A DNA stretch of 64,000 bases from Mycobacterium sp. SMC-8 (GTDB lineage: Bacteria > Actinomycetota > Actinomycetes > Mycobacteriales > Mycobacteriaceae). The translations under genes were made by a program, and so were the position numbers. The notes under the pieces were generated by a model. The model worked only from the letters and a program-made list of their open reading frames with translations. It was not told the DNA's origin and made no database searches. Below are positions 61,992-64,000 of the stretch, one piece after another (position 1 is the first letter of the stretch; each line of letters starts with the position of its first letter). The stretch spans positions 3,782,001-3,846,000 of the forward strand of contig NZ_CP079865.1 in assembly GCF_025263565.1 (NCBI RefSeq), read 5' to 3'.

Positions 61992-62800
61992 AAGCGCTTA
62001 TTCTCGACTGCGATGGTGTTCTTGCCGACACCGAACGGGACGGCCATCGAGTCGCGTTCAATAGGGTTTTTGCGGAAAACAAAGTCGCATTCCAGTGGAC
62101 CGACGAGACTTACCGGCAGGCTCTGCAGGTCGGCGGCGGCAAGGAGCGGCTACGCGCTCTCCTATCCCGAGAATTCCTCGAGCAACACGAACTCACCAAT
62201 GGAATCGAACTCGAAACCCTGATCGCGACATGGCATCGGCGAAAGACCGAACTATATGTCGAATTGCTCGACTCTGGTGCAATTAAGGCTCGCTCCGGCG
62301 TTCGACGGTTGTCTCGCGAAGCGCTTCGACAAGGTTGGCTACTCGCAGTCGCGTCGACCTCTGCGCACGAATCAGTCCGTGCGGTCCTGAACAAGGTGAT
62401 GGGAGCGGACCTGGCCGGCCACTTCACTGTGTGCGCGGGCGATGATGTTCAGCTGAAGAAGCCTGCACCGGACATTTATCTGCTTGCCCTCAATCGGTTG
62501 GGCGTCAAGGCCGGGGACGCAGTTGTTGTCGAGGACTCCGCGATAGGTGTACAGGCGGCGCTCACAGCCGGCATCACTGCTGTAATCGCGACACCAAGCA
62601 CTTACACGATCCATGAAGATCTCAGCGCTGCAGCAGTGGTCGTCAGCGAGCTCGGAGACCCGGGCCAACCGATACAGAACGCTGGGAAAGGTTTGGACGA
62701 GAGCATGACTGACGGAGTAGTCGAATACAGACATCTATTAGAACTCCTGAACGTCAAGGCTCCGCATACAGAAGTGAGGGGTCATGCAAATAGTCAGTAA
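61988..62800 (+). CDS. HAD-IA family phosphatase/phosphoglucomutase-like (CbbY-type)
   Basis: A 270-residue HAD hydrolase: motif I ILDCDGVLADTE, motif II AVASTSAHESV, motif III KKPAPDIYLLALNRLG and motif IV VVEDSAIGVQAALTAGI. The alpha-helical cap after motif I is typical for CbbY/PGM-like subfamily IA. It probably dephosphorylates a pathway intermediate. The GTG start overlaps the aldolase stop (GTGA), and its end overlaps the permease start by 17 bases. Confidence 0.87.
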   Translation: MKALILDCDGVLADTERDGHRVAFNRVFAENKVAFQWTDETYRQALQVGGGKERLRALLSREFLEQHELTNGIELETLIATWHRRKTELYVELLDSGAIKARSGVRRLSREALRQGWLLAVASTSAHESVRAVLNKVMGADLAGHFTVCAGDDVQLKKPAPDIYLLALNRLGVKAGDAVVVEDSAIGVQAALTAGITAVIATPSTYTIHEDLSAAAVVVSELGDPGQPIQNAGKGLDESMTDGVVEYRHLLELLNVKAPHTEVRGHANSQ

Positions 62801-64000
62801 CATAGTTCTCTACACCATGATGGCGTTCGTCCTCATCGGTGCTGCATTTGCGATACGTAACAGTGATTCCGGAATTGGGAAGGAATTTCTTCAAGGTATT
62901 CATTCCATCGGCCACTTGTTCGTCCCGGTAGCGGGGATCATGGCGTCCATCCCATACCTGACCACCGCGGTCGAGAAGGGCGCCGGGCCGATCTGGCAAG
63001 CATTGGGGGCCGACCCTTCGATCGCGGCAACCACATTCATCGCTTCCGATATGGGCGGGTATCAACTTGCCTTCGCTACGGCGGGTGATAGCGGAGCGTG
63101 GATCACGGCAATGGTGACAGGGTTCATGGCCGGTGCGACGATTGTGTTCACCGTCCCCGTTGGTCTCGCGATGCTACAGAAGACCGACCAGCGATACATG
63201 GCATTGGGCATCATGTCGGGCGTGCTCACAATCCCGATCGGGGTCTTGGTGACCATGGTGATCATAATGATCACGCGTCCGCTCATCCGTGGAGATGTGC
63301 GAACAACCGGGCCTTCGGAGACTGTGATTGACGGCCTCAACATTCAAGAGCTACTCGCCAATCTGCTCCCCCTGCTGCTGATCGTCGTAGCCATCGCCGC
63401 CGGACTGAAGTTCGCACCGGGATTTATGATCAAGGCGTTCATCATCTTTGGCCGCCTGATCGATGCGGCCGTGAAGATAATCCTCGCACTGTCGATCGTC
63501 GAGTACTTCACCGGTATCTTCACGAAGATGTTCGGAGCGTGGGGATTCGAGCCGATCATTGCCACGGCGGATGACCACTTCCGTGCCCTCGAGGTCGTCG
63601 GTGCGGTCGGAATCATGCTCGCAGGTGCGTTTCCCATGGTCTACGCGATCAACAAATTTCTCGCCGGGCCACTGAGCCGCCTGGGGAATCGGGTAGGAAT
63701 CGGCGAAACCGGAGTCACCGGAATGCTCGGCGGTGCTGCAAATGCGCTCGCGCTCTTCCACGTCGTCAAGAACATGTCGCCGCGGGATAAGGTGATATCG
63801 ATCGCGTTCGTGGTATGTGGTGGCTTCTTGCTGGGCGATCACCTGTCATTCACGGCCAACTTCCAGCCAAACTTGATCGGCGCTGTGCTCGTAGGAAAGC
63901 TGACTGCGGCCATTCTCGCCATCGTCCTGGCACGCTACATCGCGGTACCCACCGCTGAGCGATTGGCTCAGAAGGACGAACCGTTCCTCGACTCCGGCAC
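62784..64000 (+). CDS. EutH-like ethanolamine-type permease, 3' end outside the window
   Basis: At least 405 residues of a membrane transporter resembling EutH. It has about ten membrane segments and the family blocks GADPSIAATTFIASDMGGYQLA, TIVFTVPVGLAMLQKTDQRYMALGIMSGVLTIPIG, EVVGAVGIMLAGAFPMVYAINKF and GGFLLGDHLSFTANFQPNLIGAVLVGKL. EutH imports ethanolamine in Gram-negative eut operons. No ethanolamine ammonia-lyase or microcompartment gene is visible here, so the imported compound may differ. No stop by 64000. Confidence 0.85.
   Translation, partial: MQIVSNIVLYTMMAFVLIGAAFAIRNSDSGIGKEFLQGIHSIGHLFVPVAGIMASIPYLTTAVEKGAGPIWQALGADPSIAATTFIASDMGGYQLAFATAGDSGAWITAMVTGFMAGATIVFTVPVGLAMLQKTDQRYMALGIMSGVLTIPIGVLVTMVIIMITRPLIRGDVRTTGPSETVIDGLNIQELLANLLPLLLIVVAIAAGLKFAPGFMIKAFIIFGRLIDAAVKIILALSIVEYFTGIFTKMFGAWGFEPIIATADDHFRALEVVGAVGIMLAGAFPMVYAINKFLAGPLSRLGNRVGIGETGVTGMLGGAANALALFHVVKNMSPRDKVISIAFVVCGGFLLGDHLSFTANFQPNLIGAVLVGKLTAAILAIVLARYIAVPTAERLAQKDEPFLDSG

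Overview
The window is chromosomal DNA of a high-GC mycobacterium, most likely an environmental fast-growing species (Mycolicibacterium or a close relative). The evidence is a conserved gene order running from a DacB-type carboxypeptidase through rpsP, KH protein, rimM, trmD, lppW, rplS, lepB, rnhB, yraN, comM, dprA, viuB, xerC, rpsB, tsf, amiC, pyrH, frr and cdsA to rlmN. As I remember it, this is the order of the Rv2911 to Rv2880c region of M. tuberculosis, inverted. Names and functions come from reading the translated proteins; no database search was run.

Layout. 1-38 kb is the conserved core: peptidoglycan carboxypeptidases, ribosomal proteins and RNA maturation enzymes, signal peptidase, competence-type DNA processing, XerC, elongation factor Ts, UMP kinase, ribosome recycling factor and CDP-DAG synthase. 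Lineage-specific inserts interrupt it: a CoA-transferase/thioesterase pair, a fused adenylation-carrier-acyltransferase protein (11.3-13.8 kb), a lactate-monooxygenase-like enzyme, a sugar-phosphate transferase (25.3-26.8 kb), an FtsX-type ABC system, and an amino acid/amine permease next to a copper amine oxidase (30.8-34.4 kb). The aquaporin gene at 14.8-15.6 kb is shuffled, with its 5' half present as pieces in the wrong orientation.

38-54.7 kb is a catabolic gene cluster: aldehyde dehydrogenase, NTF2-fold proteins, two related TetR repressors, a CoA-transferase, ferredoxin, P450, alcohol dehydrogenase, HpcH/HpaI aldolase, SDR, Baeyer-Villiger-type monooxygenase, esterase, SMP-30-type lactonase, thioesterase and acyl-CoA dehydrogenase. 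The most interesting signal is a repeated 27-28 bp imperfect palindrome, CTTTACA-N14-TGTCACG and variants. It occurs at six promoters of this cluster and once 38 kb away, before an NTF2-fold gene. I read it as the operator of one TetR-controlled regulon. The genes fit hydroxylation, oxidation to a ketone, Baeyer-Villiger lactone formation, ring opening, CoA activation and beta-oxidation-like steps on an unidentified cyclic or terpenoid-like substrate.

54.7-64 kb is an accessory region of lower GC. It begins with an HNH/DUF222 remnant and an untranslated stretch, then carries an SDR and the last part of a carboxylic acid reductase cut by an ISL3-type insertion sequence fragment. A LysR regulator and a tight operon follow: GlpA-like oxidoreductase, second flavin oxidoreductase, small membrane protein, class II aldolase, HAD phosphatase and EutH-like permease. 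This looks like an undescribed uptake and catabolic pathway for a small polyol or amino-alcohol-like compound; it continues past the window.

Five otherwise intact genes carry a single-base deletion, each explainable as one base lost from a short homopolymer. This may reflect sequencing error rather than true decay.
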